From Monomorium pharaonis (taxonomy: Eukaryota > Arthropoda > Insecta > Hymenoptera > Formicidae): a DNA stretch of 64,000 nt. Each line of letters starts with the position of its first letter. Within the stretch, counting starts at the first letter, position 1. The stretch spans positions 26,085,138-26,149,137 of the forward strand of contig NC_050472.1 of assembly GCF_013373865.1 (NCBI RefSeq), read 5' to 3'. A program made the position numbers and the translations under genes. Positions 1 through 14,097 of this stretch are shown in pieces. The notes beneath the pieces were generated by a model. That model saw only the letters and a program-made list of their open reading frames with translations, had not been told where the DNA came from and searched no databases.

Positions 1-2160
1 ATATGTGAGAACTGAAGTTTACCACAGCGCCGCGAATTGAGCATCACTGGGATGCCTAGACGCCGCCGCCGCCGTCGCGGTTGGATCTTTAAACTTTAAA
101 AGCCAACGCGCCGACCGCACAGCTATTGACGGCTGGACCAGGGTCTCCCCCTCCCTCTTTCTACTTCGTACCGTCCCCCAACCCCACCTCGACGACGTGA
201 GAAGGCCCTTTCGAATTTTCTCCCCTCTACTTTCTCCACCTCCACCTTTCTCGTTTTCTCGTGTCGGCCTCTTTCTCCTGTTCGCGGGCACACACAGTGA
301 GGCTACCACCGAGTGGCCACTTCCACCACGATTATGCAAAACAATTATTGTGGAATGCGGTCAGCTGTTCCCAGACGCACGCTGACGTCACGCGCGTGCT
401 CTCTCACCCGGGCACGTGCTCCCGCGTATCCCTAGAAAAGAGCGCAACCATCGCATAAAAATCCACGCCTGATACTTATTCTCTTAGCTTTTCTGTGTTT
501 CTTTTTCGTGCGGACTACACAGCGTTGAACTGGATCAACAATCGCTTCCTATCAAATCCGTGTTGTACATCGCCGCTATTGCGTAACATGAGTAAGCGAG
601 AAGAGATCGCTGATCCAGTTCAATACTTTGGAAAAACCTTCGGAAAATGCTATTTTAATTATTTTATTAAATCTTACCGTGACGTGACATTCCGATGTAA
701 CACGCGAAAATAATGTAATATTGATGTTCCCTGATAAAATATCTGTAACATATTTATAATTCGATATTGAATAATTCAATTTTAGTGTAATACATCAAGA
801 TAATGACATATGGAGATATCTTTCGCGAGATAACTACGTGTGTGTTAAATATAACACAATTATCTTTTTACTTTATTTTAACTACAGAAAGTAAAAAAGA
901 AGTAACTTTTTAAATATCTCTGTGTTGATTCAGATTTAGCGAAAAATCGTATCATTTTTCTTTCGCATAATATTTATTAATCGTTCGTAGTGTGACAGGA
1001 GAAATTAAGTGCTTAATTGTTTCACGATTAAGTCACGTGTTGTTTGAGTTTACAAAAAATAGGAGCATACATTCTTTTGCAAGAATCGTGTTAGTCGTTT
1101 CCGCTTTCTCGCGAGATAATTCGACTGCGTGTGACAACACATTGCGCCATATAAGACACTGTATTGCAATCGTAATACATTGCATCTTTTAATGAGAACA
1201 AGACGGAATATAAAACGTCCTCGTTACAAGTCGGAAACGCTCAATACAACAAAGAGAGAAAAAAAGAATTCATCCGCAAGATCCGTAAAATCTAAAGTGG
1301 AACTGATTGCAAAAAAACACCGCTCCTTTTTCTCACTTTAATAAATGAAAATATAAAGTTAAAACGTATGAAAACTTTAATCTTTTTTTTATAATAATTC
1401 TTTATAACGTGTTTCTTAATGTTTATAACTCTTTTGTTCTATTTGTTTCGTTTTAGAAATTTTAATATAAAAAAGTCTATTTTTCTTTATCATAAAATAT
1501 GATCATTAATATCATGACGCAACGTTGTCAAATGTTATATAAATTATCCGAAGGGAACTTTGAAAGTCAGAACATGCCTCCGCTGTAATACCGTCGTTTT
1601 ATTCGGCACTTCCGTTTTTTATTTGCGTACCGTCTCTCGAGACACGCCTCGGCCTTGGGTTCTGACACACGTGCCGAAATTACACCGACTGCGTATTTTC
1701 GCTCGCTGAAAACGGATAATTCTTTAATTTACGATGACAAATGTTTCGTTAATGATTTCTCATTTCTCACAATCGGTTTCCTAATCTCTGTGCATACACG
1801 CGATTTACGAAACGCGATCAATATTGGGTCTTAATGCTATTTGTAAAAATATTTAACTTGTGAAACGACTAAAAACGAAAAGAAGTGCTCGATGTCTCGT
1901 CCGACTTATTACGTTTTAAATGCCGAGCAACAATTAAGAAAGCAAAAGTAGCATTATTGTAGTATCGCCAATTATTTTGTGAACAGTAACGATTTTAAAC
2001 GATGTAGAGAATTGAAAGTGGCTTAGAACTCGAGAAACGCAGTTACGAATTGTTTATTTAATTCCATAGTTCCGTATATCCTGCATAATTTATAATCTTC
2101 AATACGCATTTTCGACGTCACGTCGAAAGCATCACATCGGTTGACCCGATTTTCATCGGT
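1..2160. other. Non-coding; CpG/CT-rich 60-470, then AT-rich
   Basis: The first 470 bases are CpG- and pyrimidine-rich and include the palindromic CRE TGACGTCA at 383-390, two CACGTG/GCACGTGC-type E-boxes (about 411-418) and an AT box CATAAAAATC near 454-463, so a promoter for a transcript on either side is possible. From about 630 to 2160 the DNA is AT-rich with no coding signal. The open frames here are short and without recognisable sequence. Confidence 0.5.
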
Positions 2161-2224
2161 GATTTAAATTCGTTCCATTTCGGAGAGAGAGGAGAAAGAG
2201 AGAGATACCACAAATGTATTCTAC

Positions 2225-2610
2225 ATGTTGAAAGGATCTCTGAAGAGACGTCGCATTTGCGTCGTGAGAACGTCTGCGGTGAATTTCTCGGTTCCACGGA
2301 GGGTCTTCGCGATTGGCCGCGAGAACCCGCCTCTATTACGCAGCAGAACCTCCATCGCTTTCAACGGTGGCCTCTCCGATAGTAGAAATACTGGTCGGAG
2401 GTGGGTCTTTAAAAAATTAGCGAGGTTCGGTCCGCGCGTGGGTTCGTTCAACTCTTCGTCCGTCTCTCTCCTTCTCTCGCACGCTCATGAACGACGAATA
2501 TTTTCCCCTTCCTCTTTCCCACACGCACAACTCTCTCCCTCCTCTGTCTCTTCTAGTTTGCTCTGCGACGCTCTAGGCGCGTCCACGTGCACACGAAACG
2601 CTTCGCCGAA
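2225..2610 (+). other. Possible 5' (untranslated) exon ending in a GTGAGT donor
   Basis: A GC- and pyrimidine-rich segment stays open for 129 codons and, near its end, CCGAA is followed by the consensus donor GTGAGT at 2611-2616 and then a T-rich run. This looks like a first exon, and it lies on the same strand as bantam. The translated sequence is Ser/Arg-rich and matches nothing I know, so if transcribed it is more likely untranslated. Could be chance. Confidence 0.2.
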
Positions 2611-2619
2611 GTGAGTCAC

Positions 2620-5600
2620 TATTTTTCTATCTCTCTTGTTTTTTTTTTTTTTTAATTCTTATTTCGTATGTCGGTCAACTTTCTTCTGTGTCTCTGCGAT
2701 TTCTCGATGTAAGATTTTGCTCGTTGATAAGTTTTCATTAAGGTTCTATGAAAGATCGGATATTTTAGATCGACGAGACAGAAAGGAAAATTTTTCTCTT
2801 TTATGCGAAATTTTGTTAGAAAATTTCGTTAGTGTTTGTTTAAAAGGAAATGGTTAAAATCGCGGATGTGTGTCTAGAAAAGTGCAAAATACACTCGCGC
2901 GGGAATGTACCTCGTAATGCGTTTCTTCCTGGAACTGACGCCACAACCGGAAGGTTTCTATTTGAGTCATTGAATTCACGCGAAATCGGACACTGCTGCT
3001 GCATTTCGGGAAAACATTTCAGTTTGACGTTTGGCGAGTGTGACTAACTCGCTCGGGTTCGCCAGCAACGGATAGGAACGATTTGCGTGTGTAATAATAA
3101 GTTCATTTCCTGTGACCGATAAGAGATAGGGAGCAGATGTGTTTACGGAGCAGCGAGCGATTTTATTATGAGCTCGAATCGAAGGGAGGAAAGCATGCAT
3201 GCGGGTACGCGTTCTGCGATCCGCGGAGTACGCGCGGGTAAATTCAACAAATGCGGGGCTCGAAAATCTAAAAGCTCGACAGATATATTAAGAGACAGAA
3301 TATATATTTATTAAATAAATAAATAAATAAATAAGGATATTTTATTAGCAACAGTAATATTTTGTTTTACGATTACTGAGAGATGGATTGCAGAACGATA
3401 TGATGAACAATGAATTATAAATGCAAACGTGATAATAAAACTTAGGTGAATGAATAAAATATACGTCTGCGATAGAAGAAAAAGTGGCTGTTAACGTATA
3501 TATCGTACTTAGATTTATTATTTGTTCTTTATTGATATATTAAAAAATCTCTTTTTTTTTTCTTTATTAAGCTCAAGACGTGCCGCTTCGAAATTTCGCC
3601 CCCAGTGGAAGTGGGAAATTGCACGGTCGGGGGAGGCATAAAGTGCACGTATTAATGTATAACAGAAATTACAATTCTTAATTCAGATTACAATCATTGC
3701 GGCGGCGGCGTTGCATTATTGCGGCGGGGAATTTCTCGGACAGTTATTACTTTCCGGAACACGGCGACGGCGATGGTGGTCGTAACAATACGGTATCACT
3801 GCTGTTAAGATAACTGAGGACGACGCTGTTCCCACGTACCGCCGCCGTCCGTGTATATATCGTTGCTTGAAACCCGCCCGTGTTGTACAACTGCAGGTCC
3901 TTTTAACCGGCATTTTGCGCCCGGTGGATGCCGCCGGGGACCTTTTCCGTGGTCCGCGGATCCTTTATATTGTTGTTTACAACGACCATTACCCGCGGAG
4001 AATGCTAACGATTAGCTTCACACAGTTGGCTTCGGCACTCACGCGAATATTGGCCACGCCACGTTCTAAGCGCTCGCTTGTCAGCTTCAAGTTACCAAGT
4101 AGCTAAACGGAGCAGCATTGTATGCGAGATCCAATCCAAATGCAATTTTGAGATTTAATTTCACTCGCATGTACGTAAGACGGACTTTTTATTCTAAAAA
4201 AGAGGAAACTGATTTTCACGATCTAATGATTCGCATAGGATACGCTCCGGCGTGATCGCTCGCGCGGAAAATTAAGTTAACCGATATTATATCGATTGGT
4301 TTTGAGCGAAAGAATGTGAATCGACAGAGTTTGTCGGTATGATCCATCGCTATATCGTGTTTCAAAGATAACTACGAAGGATAGAGACGGATACGATTAT
4401 CATGTGTATACAGTGCGCACGCGTAATAAACATACACACATACGTAAGGCACACATGCGTAATCAGTTCTCGGATCGATCAATCAATGGAGTCCTAGGGA
4501 TCGTGGACTGACGAATCATCGGGACACATATCTAGCTGTGATATAGCTGTGTGTGCGATGCGAGGCAGCGTGGGAACTCCTTCGGGACACACGCAGCGGT
4601 GCTCAATCGGACCGAATTGTTGACAGCGCGCCGGAAATTCGCATGACTCCCTCGCTTTAATCCCTCGCACGAATCTCTAGCTTCGCCGTTCGAAGTTCGC
4701 ACATTAATTTCGCGATTTTCTCCACGCGCGCGAAGTCGAGCGGAGATTAATTAGGAGCATGACGACGATAAAATACCGTCTCGTTCCCGCGGTGAGAGAG
4801 ATATCTCGTTCACGCCGCGAAAATTGGGAAATTACTTAGCCCGGAATATAAATCAACTTTCGGACAAGACCTACGGAAAATACACGCCTAAAGAACATTG
4901 GGAGACACTTGCGGTATACATTTCTCGATTTATTTACTCGAAAGACTTTCGTCTAAAGCTGGCGTTGTGTGCCGCAATAGAAAATCGTCAGATCTGGAAA
5001 AGAAGAAAATGTTCACTGTGTACCAGATTTACCGGGATAGAATCAGAAAGAATTAAGGTGAGGCGCGCTACCTTGAATGAGAATAGCATCCCGGGGTTCT
5101 TAACGCGACTCGGTAGGAAATTGGTGGCGGGGATGATGGGTCAATGTTTCGTGGAATGCGGGGAAATAATGGAGGTCAAGCTTCCTCGGGTCCGTACTTG
5201 CCGCTGACAACCGCCGACGAGATGAGAGGTGGCGATGGTTAGTCGGAGAGGCCGGACGTCGTAGGTATATCTACTTCGTCTCTCTTCACTCTCCGCGCCT
5301 CTCTCTCTCTCTCTCTTCCTCTCTTACTCTCGCTCTCGCTTTATTTGGCGAGTTTTTGCCGTGTTTTACGAGCGGCTTAGCGGCGCTTTTTATAGCCGGC
5401 TCGCTTCACAATGCGCCATCACAGTGGGTTTTTACAGACGTCCTGTAGTATCTAGGCGGCGGCGTGTATCGGATGTGTGGGTATTTTACATACGCTGTTA
5501 TATAATGAGCAGCGTGTGCAGGCTGTTGAAGCCTTTTCCGACACATCGTCGTCAGGTGAATCCGTTCGCGCTTCGTTATTTGGTGTCTTTCGGCACGTGA

Positions 5601-7220
5601 TATCTAAATAAGTGACCTAAAAAAGCGCTAACAATTTCCGCCATTTTTCTTACTACGAAAATATTTATAATTCAACAAAAGCTATTATATACTGGAATTA
5701 GTCTTTGTCTCTTCTTTGACTTAAGCTTGGTTTAAATCGTTTTTTTTTTTCGGTCGTAGAAAGATGTAAAGTTATGAAATAAAAAGAATAATGTAAAGTT
5801 AGAGAAACTTTTACTCATAACGAACATGTTTAATTTTTGTTTAAGATATTAAAATATTTTATTTCTCTCTGAGGTTTTTAAACTCAGTTGTTACGCGCGC
5901 GCGCGATATTTCATTACAATTAATATTTCAACGGTAAGAAAGACACGCTAGAATATTGTGTATTATGTATACAGGATATCCCGGAATATTCACTCAATTT
6001 TAATGACGTATTTTCGGATTGATTTAATCATGGAAAATATGGGCAGCGTACGTGTGTGGCTATCGTGTATAGAATACGTAAAGTATACAAATATATTCTG
6101 TATGTGAAGTAACTCGTTCAAATATTCCATATATCTTCATAATACTGTATCAATAAGTGCCATTAACATTCATCAAATAACGAATTGCACTTAGTAAATG
6201 ATGAGTAATCAAATCGACACGCCTTTCTCTGACACGCTCGAGAGCATTTAGTCGGTTTCCGTAATGTAGAACTCGCAATTTGCAGCGTCCTGTATTTCTA
6301 TATATGTATTTATTTGTGGTACTACATCGTGTATATTTTTACACGCGAGTGTGTGTATATCCGTGTGCATATACAGTCTCGTGCACATAGATTTTGCTTG
6401 TTCTTTCTCTTTCTCTCTCTCTCTCTCTCTTTTTTCTCTCGTTCTCTTTCCATTCAGTTGCTCATGCCATGAATGAACCAGACTCTTCGTTCTCACTATA
6501 TAGTAGACGCTTTTTCCCACACTTTAATGCCACAATGGTCGTCCTTCGAAGATCAAGACTACCTCGCTGATTTTTCTTAAACAGGTATCATAGCTCATAA
6601 AATTGGAATTATTACGTACTTTACATCGGTGTAAAAAGATACTGTCTTAGTGACATTTTTTTCAGTTATTATTGTATTAATAATAATTATATTAATAATT
6701 ACATTTAAAAGATTATTATTATTATAATTATTATTGGATTTAGATTGCGAAATTTAGACTTCTGTAGTATATATGTACCAAAGTTTAATTACAAAATTTA
6801 TAAATATTTGATAGCTTCGTATCTCATGAAGAAGAGTAAATTTTTTAAATAAGAAATATAAAAAACATGTATTATTTTACATATATCTCGCTTTTCATAA
6901 AAATATCGTGTTTCAATTTAACTGTCCTATTTTTAGAAATTATTATATTACTTTATCATATTATTGTTATCGTGCCAGAAAATTGGAGCTGTTCAAAAGT
7001 GATGAAAGGTGCATTGTCCCTTTTATAATTCTTTACGATTCCTTTTATATCCTGTTATAAAATACGTAAAGGCGATTATTATTATCCAACCACAAAACAT
7101 GATTGGATAGCGTAAACGCATTAAAATCGTGTTCATCGATATTCCGTCGATTATCGACACGTGGTTAACCACGCGTAATTATGGGATATAAGAGCTCTAT
7201 TCATGTGTTATTTCCTAAAT
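2620..7220. other. Gene-free stretch
   Basis: Mixed AT-rich and CpG-rich DNA. It holds an AAAT microsatellite (3312-3334), CT runs (5299-5316 and 6402-6431), and a TG/CA-rich segment near 6330-6390. The 127-codon frame at 4824-5207 starts at a GC-rich boundary and resembles no family I know; I do not call it a gene. AT-rich 6590-7130 has nothing visible. Confidence 0.5.
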
Positions 7221-7227
7221 TAATATA

Positions 7228-7263
7228 ACACACACACACATACATACATACATACATACACAC
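7228..7263. repeat. CA / CATA microsatellite
   Basis: (CA)n passing into (CATA)n; perfect for most of its length. Confidence 0.9.
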
Positions 7264-7435
7264 GGGTTTAAAAAATTGCAACATATATTTCATGTACATG
7301 TAGTTTTATTTGTTATATTTACAAATCTTCGCATTTTCAATTTATGACAATTTTACGCTACAAGAAATGTACATAACGTTGAATTAAAACCTTTTGTCGA
7401 TTTTTCCTTGAAAAATACGAGGCGAACTAATCCTT

Positions 7436-7457
7436 CAGTCGATCGTACGATCGACTG
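7436..7457. repeat. Perfect 22-bp palindrome
   Basis: CAGTCGATCGT followed directly by its exact reverse complement, with no spacer. It could be a dimer binding site or cruciform; no known element recognised. Confidence 0.9.
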
Positions 7458-7690
7458 CTGTTTTTTTGGCAGTGTCGTAATCGGGCTACGCACTCGCGTG
7501 CCGATAAATCTACCGTACACACGCACACGCGTTTCGTTTCCGGTCGTGACGTCATTTCTCCTCACCAAATGCGTCCTAGATAGCATCAAGTTTATATTAC
7601 CTCCAAATAATAGATCTATATTTTTTTAGACACCTTTAGTGCTTGAAACGCCAAATCTATATTACGTCGAATATTGCGACACTCAAATAT

Positions 7691-7872
7691 ACATATATAC
7701 AGTGAAAAATGATGACATATATACAGAGAAAAATGATTACTTGATTTAAATAAATATGTTATTAATATTATTCAAATAACTATTTTATATCAAATTTGTA
7801 ATATTTACTTGTTTGATGTAAATAAGTGATATCTGAATATTTATTTGAATCAAGTAATCTTTTCTCAGTGTA
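7691..7872. mobile_element. Short MITE-like inverted-repeat element
   Basis: Terminal arms of about 36-39 bases face each other: left 7722-7757 and right about 7834-7872. They share GATTACTTGATT, AAATAAATAT and an outer GAGAAAA, with small indels; the outer ends read TACA...TGTA. A 24-base direct duplication of the left tip (7691-7714 and 7715-7738) suggests nested or slipped insertion. No coding capacity. Arms ending in TA fit a Tc1/mariner-type MITE, but the family is inferred. Confidence 0.6.
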
Positions 7873-7879
7873 GATTGAA

Positions 7880-10800
7880 TTATTATTTTTTTATGCTCGA
7901 TATTAGCGACTTAAATCTTATTTAATGCTTGGAATCTCCTCGCGCCGAAAGATCCGTTTTCCATAAGTAAACGCGCACGCAAATGTGTATGTGCGTCTAC
8001 GATGATATTCGGGGAACCCAAGGGGGTTGGCCGGATGAGATCGAGACGGTTTTAAAGTCCGTGTGTGCCGCCTACGTCGGAGCCATGAATTAGTTTCGGC
8101 GCGTTGCACGCGCGTTCGACATCTACTCCTTTACCAATCTCGTAACCCTTTCCGGTTCGCCTACGAGACGCTGATAAGTCGAGAGGCACAAGGCTCGATG
8201 GAGACGAACAACTGCGAGTTATCGCGACAGTTTAGAGCGGCGCGTTAAGTACAATAGGAGATTCACGCGCTTTTTGTGTATCAGATTAATTTTTATCTTA
8301 AGCTTGAACGATCGCAGTTTTTTTTTTTTTATTCATAGATATCACGAAGAGCCGTGAGGGACTTCTATTCGTAATAGCAGGACTATTAAGAGCTGTAGTA
8401 TTAATGCGATAATTTACTCGACGACCGCGTTTTGATCGTCGGCTCTGTTATCTGGCAATAAGGCATAATCGAATAACCGATAAAACGTTTGCGTCATAGC
8501 GCCACCTGCGCCAGGCATGCACGGCCTGTTGCGTAAATACACGTGTATTGCGTGTGCACACATATGTGTGTATGTACGTAGATAGGTACATCGAATGTAC
8601 GGAATTTGTCGTAAATTCGCGCGAGCGAGCGCGTCGTCGAGAGACGTTCATTGCGTAACGTGGGATGTGAACATGGATGTTCATTTTGTCGCCCGACAAA
8701 GGCGCGACGGGATTAGAAACGTTCTCAGATTGTTGACTCTGCCTCTTTTAAGATTGAAAATCTCGCTTTATGTAATGTTTAATCCTCCGCGGCCATTCTG
8801 TTTTTCGTTGTTTAGTCAAACTACTTGGATCATTGGTAAACGACTGTGTTTTCTTTTAAAGAGTTTTTGAGCTTGGAGAAATCTAAAAGAAACTCTAGTC
8901 TTCTAATATTTAAGAATACGATTGTGCAATTAATATTAGCCCGAAATGTTTTTACTTTTTTTGCGCGTGTTCGAATTTGAGGCAGAATCAGCAAAATGGG
9001 AAAAATCGTCCACCTGGGTTCAATATTCAGACGGGTTAGTCTACTCAAGGTTAAAAGTAAGAAATTAAAAGTAATCAAGGAATTATTAATCAGAATGTAG
9101 AAAGAAAAAGATCAAGAACTTAATAAAACTCCCTAAACTCCAAGTAAACATTTCTAATTGACGTGGCTCGAAAAAATTAATTCTGCCAGAAACGGAAAGC
9201 GATATTTTCAGGTTGTAATGATATTACAGGTGACTCTCTTGCCTCTATCACGTACGCGATATTTAAACAAAAGATTATCTTATCCTATTTTTATCTCGAT
9301 GTTTAAAAAGACGTAAAGTAGTCTCTTCGACTTGTCTCCGCCTTCCACTTCGCTTCGTATCTTTGTATCTCATACATTTATACATTCACGTAATCTTTTT
9401 TCGTATCACTTGACAAACATTTTCTACTCGCTACACATGACGTTTATATCATTCTCTTACTGCAATACGTAAACATTGCTTACTGCACAGTATTTAAATC
9501 AGATTTTATGAAAGATTGATTTTTAAAATCCGGGAGGAGTTTATCGCTCTTGCTTTTCAAATCTCCCAATTCAAAAATCGATTCACATTTTCTTTTACAA
9601 AAAGACATTAAAAGCTTGGCATATTCATCGAGAATACGATATTTCTTTCAAATCCCCTTGAAAACTCTTTTCTTTAACATGCTGTATTGTTAATACGCAA
9701 TCGAAGCTTCGCTGGATGTAGTCCACTTTAGCGGAAATAATAAGGAAACAAGGAGGGAATAATCCGCTAAAGGTACAATGCTAGTAAAAGTCCGTATTCA
9801 CGACGTATGAATAGAAAAAGTAATATTTATCGCGCGAACAAGTACGTTATACTTCCGTACGTATACTTGCGTGCCGTTGCTCACGCAAGGAGCTGAACGG
9901 AACCATCCATGGAACGCGCGTGTTTTTTTTAGAATCAACCCCAGAATGACATACTGGCCGTTTTTATCATGGCAACGACATTCTGAATATGATCCAACTT
10001 TGATTGCTCTGGTTACTTTTTTTACAAAAATGAATAATATTGTAACAATTTTTTTCAATTGAAATGTCAAGAACAGTAAAGCAAACGTATATATTATTTT
10101 TATTATAATGTTAAACAGTTTTTTACAACAGTAATATAACACAAATGTATATTATCTTGATTAGTAAAGCAGGAGATATACATATTTTAAGAAATTTTGT
10201 TTTTCAAAATTCACATTTGTTGAAAAAATTAAGATAAAAGACTTTTTGAGTAGCGTTCCGTAAACTAGAAATTTTGAATTTAAAGGAAAAGAAAATGTCA
10301 CAGTCGTATCTTTCAGAAACAAACGTAAAATCTATGTATTATATGGCACACGAATTTTGATCGTTATCATTTAAAGATTATTCGCCTTTACGCCAAAAAT
10401 GGTATCTTAAGGAATCTGTCGTAGATAAGTTAATCAGTTTCAAAATGATAAAAATGTCTTTCTTTGAAAAATATATAGGTCGTACCTAGGACTGGGAGTA
10501 AAATATAAGTAATAATCTATATCATTGTAAATTATCCAAACTATGTTTTACATCAATGAATGAAAGAAGATTGAGATTTTATTAGAAATAATAAAAATTA
10601 CATTTTTTATTTCTTTTAATTTTTAATATTATATATTTTTACAATACTAAAGTCTCAGATATATTAACAATTTAATAACTTAATTGCTCCTGTGTTGTGT
10701 TATGCAGTTTATAATAACTTCTCTTGTATTATCTATGTAAAAAAGGTTGGTGTAAACATAACGTAAACAAGACGTAAATAATGCATGCAGATGTAATTTA

Positions 10801-13800
10801 AAAATTTAAGGTGCAACCCTGTGTGCCCAGTTTGTCGTTCTAGGTTTGAAATTAAACCCTCACGCACGCGTTTCCGATCACGATCGCGATAGCACGCAGT
10901 CGTATATGTAATAGAAAAAAAATTCGCTTATCTGGGGCGCCAGCGAGTAGATTCCTCGGGCGGCAAATCGTTCGCGGCACTCGATTTCGTAATCTCGCGT
11001 TCCCGTATCAGTGTCCGATTGCTTGCCGTCAGCTACCCTCCTCCCTCCCCTTCCCTTCTCCGTGTCCCTCGCCACGTCGCCCGGAGGTTTCATCCTTCCT
11101 CCCGTTTCCCGTCTCTGAATAGAGGCGTCGGAATTCTTATCGACTGCCGGGAGAACGCTGTAATATTACGTCATACGCGGGGCCACGCCGCAAATCTGTT
11201 GTCCATCGCTGCTAACTATAATTATAACCTTTCCCCCTCTCACCGACGCTACATAATTGCGCCGTACGGCGCGTGCTGTGTAATATTTCGTGACGCGGGA
11301 TTCGAGAACGAAATTGCAATTCCGAAAAAGGTGGAAGATTAATGCGACGTATCTACGATAAATCGCGTACTGGATCGTCGAGTCCCGATTTTTGATTTCC
11401 TTTTTTTGTTGTCTCAACGTATGATCTACGTACTGCGATTATTAATCTATCGATTTTTCGTGTGAGAAAAAATTACAATTACTTTCAAACATCTGTATTC
11501 TCGAGCATATCGTGAATAGGTTGCGTTTTCGTATTTATACGATATAAGAAACTGTTTTAATAATAAAATAAGTGCGGCAACGACGTTCGTGGTTCCCGGT
11601 TCTTATTTCGACTTTACTGACTTCATCGGCCGATGTTACATAAAGATTGCAAATAAATTAAACATGTATCACAAAAATTGCGAGTCAAAAGTTGACATTT
11701 TATTCATAAAAAAAGAGTTAAAAAACGTGTTTTATTGAAAGAAAAATGATGGAGCAGTTTCTTGCTGGAGTCCACGACGAGAGATGCGGCGACTCTTGCA
11801 CGCGCGATTGTTCGCCGCGTCTCTCTTTCGACGGTCAACAGTTTTTCAACGACGAAGCGTTATCGCGCCTTGCAGTGAACGTCGTGGTGGCTCGCTATCG
11901 CTCGCGCACGCACGATTGTGTCGCTTCGTGTTAACGCGCTCCGGGGTCTCTTTAAACGCATGCACGCAGCGCGTGTTCTCCATTCGCGTTCGTCAGGCCG
12001 AGTTTCATTCACGTGCCGTTCGCCGCCGCCGCGAACAACGCCGGGACCGGATGTCGGCCGTCACGGCGATTCGATATCTCCCGGGGCGGCGTTTTCGATC
12101 GCACGAAGGTCAACGCAGGTTAACCCCGAACTGCGTTATTCGCGGTGAAAGCGTGAATATCGCAGGAGGAAAGAAAGGGAGGTTGAAAAAAGAAAGGAAG
12201 AGAGGGAGAATGCACTTCGATCGCTTAATTATCGCGTTGCGTTCAGATCGCGTGCGCTTGGACGTTAGTACTTTAAATAATAGCAGATATATGATAACGC
12301 TAAATTAAGAACGTTTCGAAGTGTAACGGATTCTTCACGGTCGCGTGGCTTTAGGCTTTGCACCGAGCAAATTGTTGCGCGCGTCCGCGGATTTGCATAA
12401 CTTTGCAGTACGTGTCGTGAATTTGTTATATAAATAATATAATGATTCCCCCCCGCGTCGTTTACGTAGGGAACATTCAGGGGCAATTATTAGTTGAATA
12501 ATAATAACACCGAATATAAAACGACGAGTGTCGAGAGCAAGCAACTTCCGCTTCCTCCTCGGGAGAACGCGATAATGTCTGTACTCGCTAATTGTGCATT
12601 CTGCAAATACTTTTTAACGATATAATTCTCCGTTCAATTTCACTTAGGTAATGTTGGTTCGGGTAAACGCCCAGTCCCTTAATTAAAGTCGGACGAGCGA
12701 GCGGGCGGACTCGTCGGGAGCGAAAAATCGCGAGTACCTCCGAACATTCCCTTTTCCGTTCACCGCTTCAATTATCTTTTCAACGCACTCGTCGTCGTCG
12801 TCGTCGTCGTCGTCGTACGTATGCATGTATGTATGTAAGGTGAAATTCCGTTGCGTGCGCGCGGGTCGGTGAGTAGCGGCGGTGCCTCCTATCAGAATCG
12901 TTTGCCGTGCGTGTCCGCCCACTCGCCGCCGCCACACACGTTGTCGTCGTCACCGCCGCAAGCTGCATGCACAGCTTGCCGGACTCGTGATCCGCGATAG
13001 AAACCTATTAAAATACGATCGCACGCCGGATGCGGCGATTAAGTCCGCAATCGAGTGCCTCGAGCGTCGTTAATAACAAAAACTCAGAAATTCGCGAGAA
13101 CCGAAAACCACTTTGCCTCGCACTCTTATCGCGGTTAAAAATCGCTAGACACCTGTGACACCTTTTTCGGTTGTATAGATCTCGAGAGATAAGATAAGTT
13201 ACACAAATTGTGAAATGATTTTTGACGTCGCCTCGTTCAAAGCGCGGACAGAGTGTGTAACGGGGGGTTCTTCTGTGTGGACGTGGCTTAATGTGACTGC
13301 GCAACGCATAGAGAAGCTAATAACGCTTGAAGTGAAGGTTGTAATGCCGCGGAGCGAAGACACGGAATACGTTATTTCATTGCGGAGACTTGTGGATACT
13401 CCTCACGCATCCTCTCTAGCAAGTGCACAGCGCCACTGAAAATAGAACTGCCTTGCGAAACCGTTTCTTTTGAACTCCCCGTCGTAACGTCCTGTTCGAG
13501 TCTGCCATATTGTCGCAATTACATTACGTGTACATAAATGCGTGAAGTGTTATTTCATACCAGTCGAGGTCTCGCTTCCTCTTTCAACTACGAATCTCTA
13601 TTAAGCAGCGCCACTTGCATTTTTTTTTTCCCTCCGCTACTAATTTTCTACCGCTGACACTTTTAGCGTTCTTTAATTTAATTTTACAGAAAGCTCTCAT
13701 CTTTCTAAATGTGTTCGATATAATTGCACGTGCCCGCATTATAGTTTCGCATTTTAAATTAATCACAAAATCTTACGAAACTCCGTGTTACAAAGTGCGC

Positions 13801-14080
13801 GTGGAAATCAATCATCCACGTGCGCCGTATTTATTTTCGCACTTTTTGTATTACACGCTCGTGTCACTGTCGACGTAAGCGGCCGCATAATTTCGTCGAA
13901 TTCGTTTTATTCAACAGCTTCGCTGTTGGGAAAAAGCGGCGATATGTCGCGCGCGCGCGAGCGCCTATGACGTCTTTTATCCGTCGACGCCCGTCTGCCG
14001 GTTGCAGAACGCTCGCTGTTGCACCGGAGCGTCGGAGCGACAAAGAATGGACGGAGACGGAGAGTGCCGGTTCACAGTAA
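7880..14080. other. Gene-free stretch
   Basis: CpG-rich patches at about 7930-8260, 10860-11340, 11760-12260 and 12680-13060 alternate with AT-rich DNA (8830-10840 and 13440-13780). The plus-strand frame at 11784-12308 (174 codons) is Arg-rich and low-complexity, with overlapping open frames in the same patch, as expected for CpG-rich non-coding DNA. A GTC microsatellite lies at 12790-12816. No RNA gene or transposase found. Confidence 0.5.
12790..12816. repeat. GTC trinucleotide microsatellite
   Basis: About nine uninterrupted GTC units in a CpG-rich patch. Confidence 0.9.
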
Positions 14081-14097
14081 TGAATGGATTAAACAGC

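Noticed and set aside
4824..5207. 127-codon plus-strand open frame with mixed composition
   Set aside because: The most protein-like of the orphan frames, but it has no family resemblance, signal or splice partner I can see. A protein search would settle it.
11784..12308. 174-codon plus-strand open frame
   Set aside because: Arg-rich with other frames open in the same patch; typical of CpG-rich non-coding DNA.
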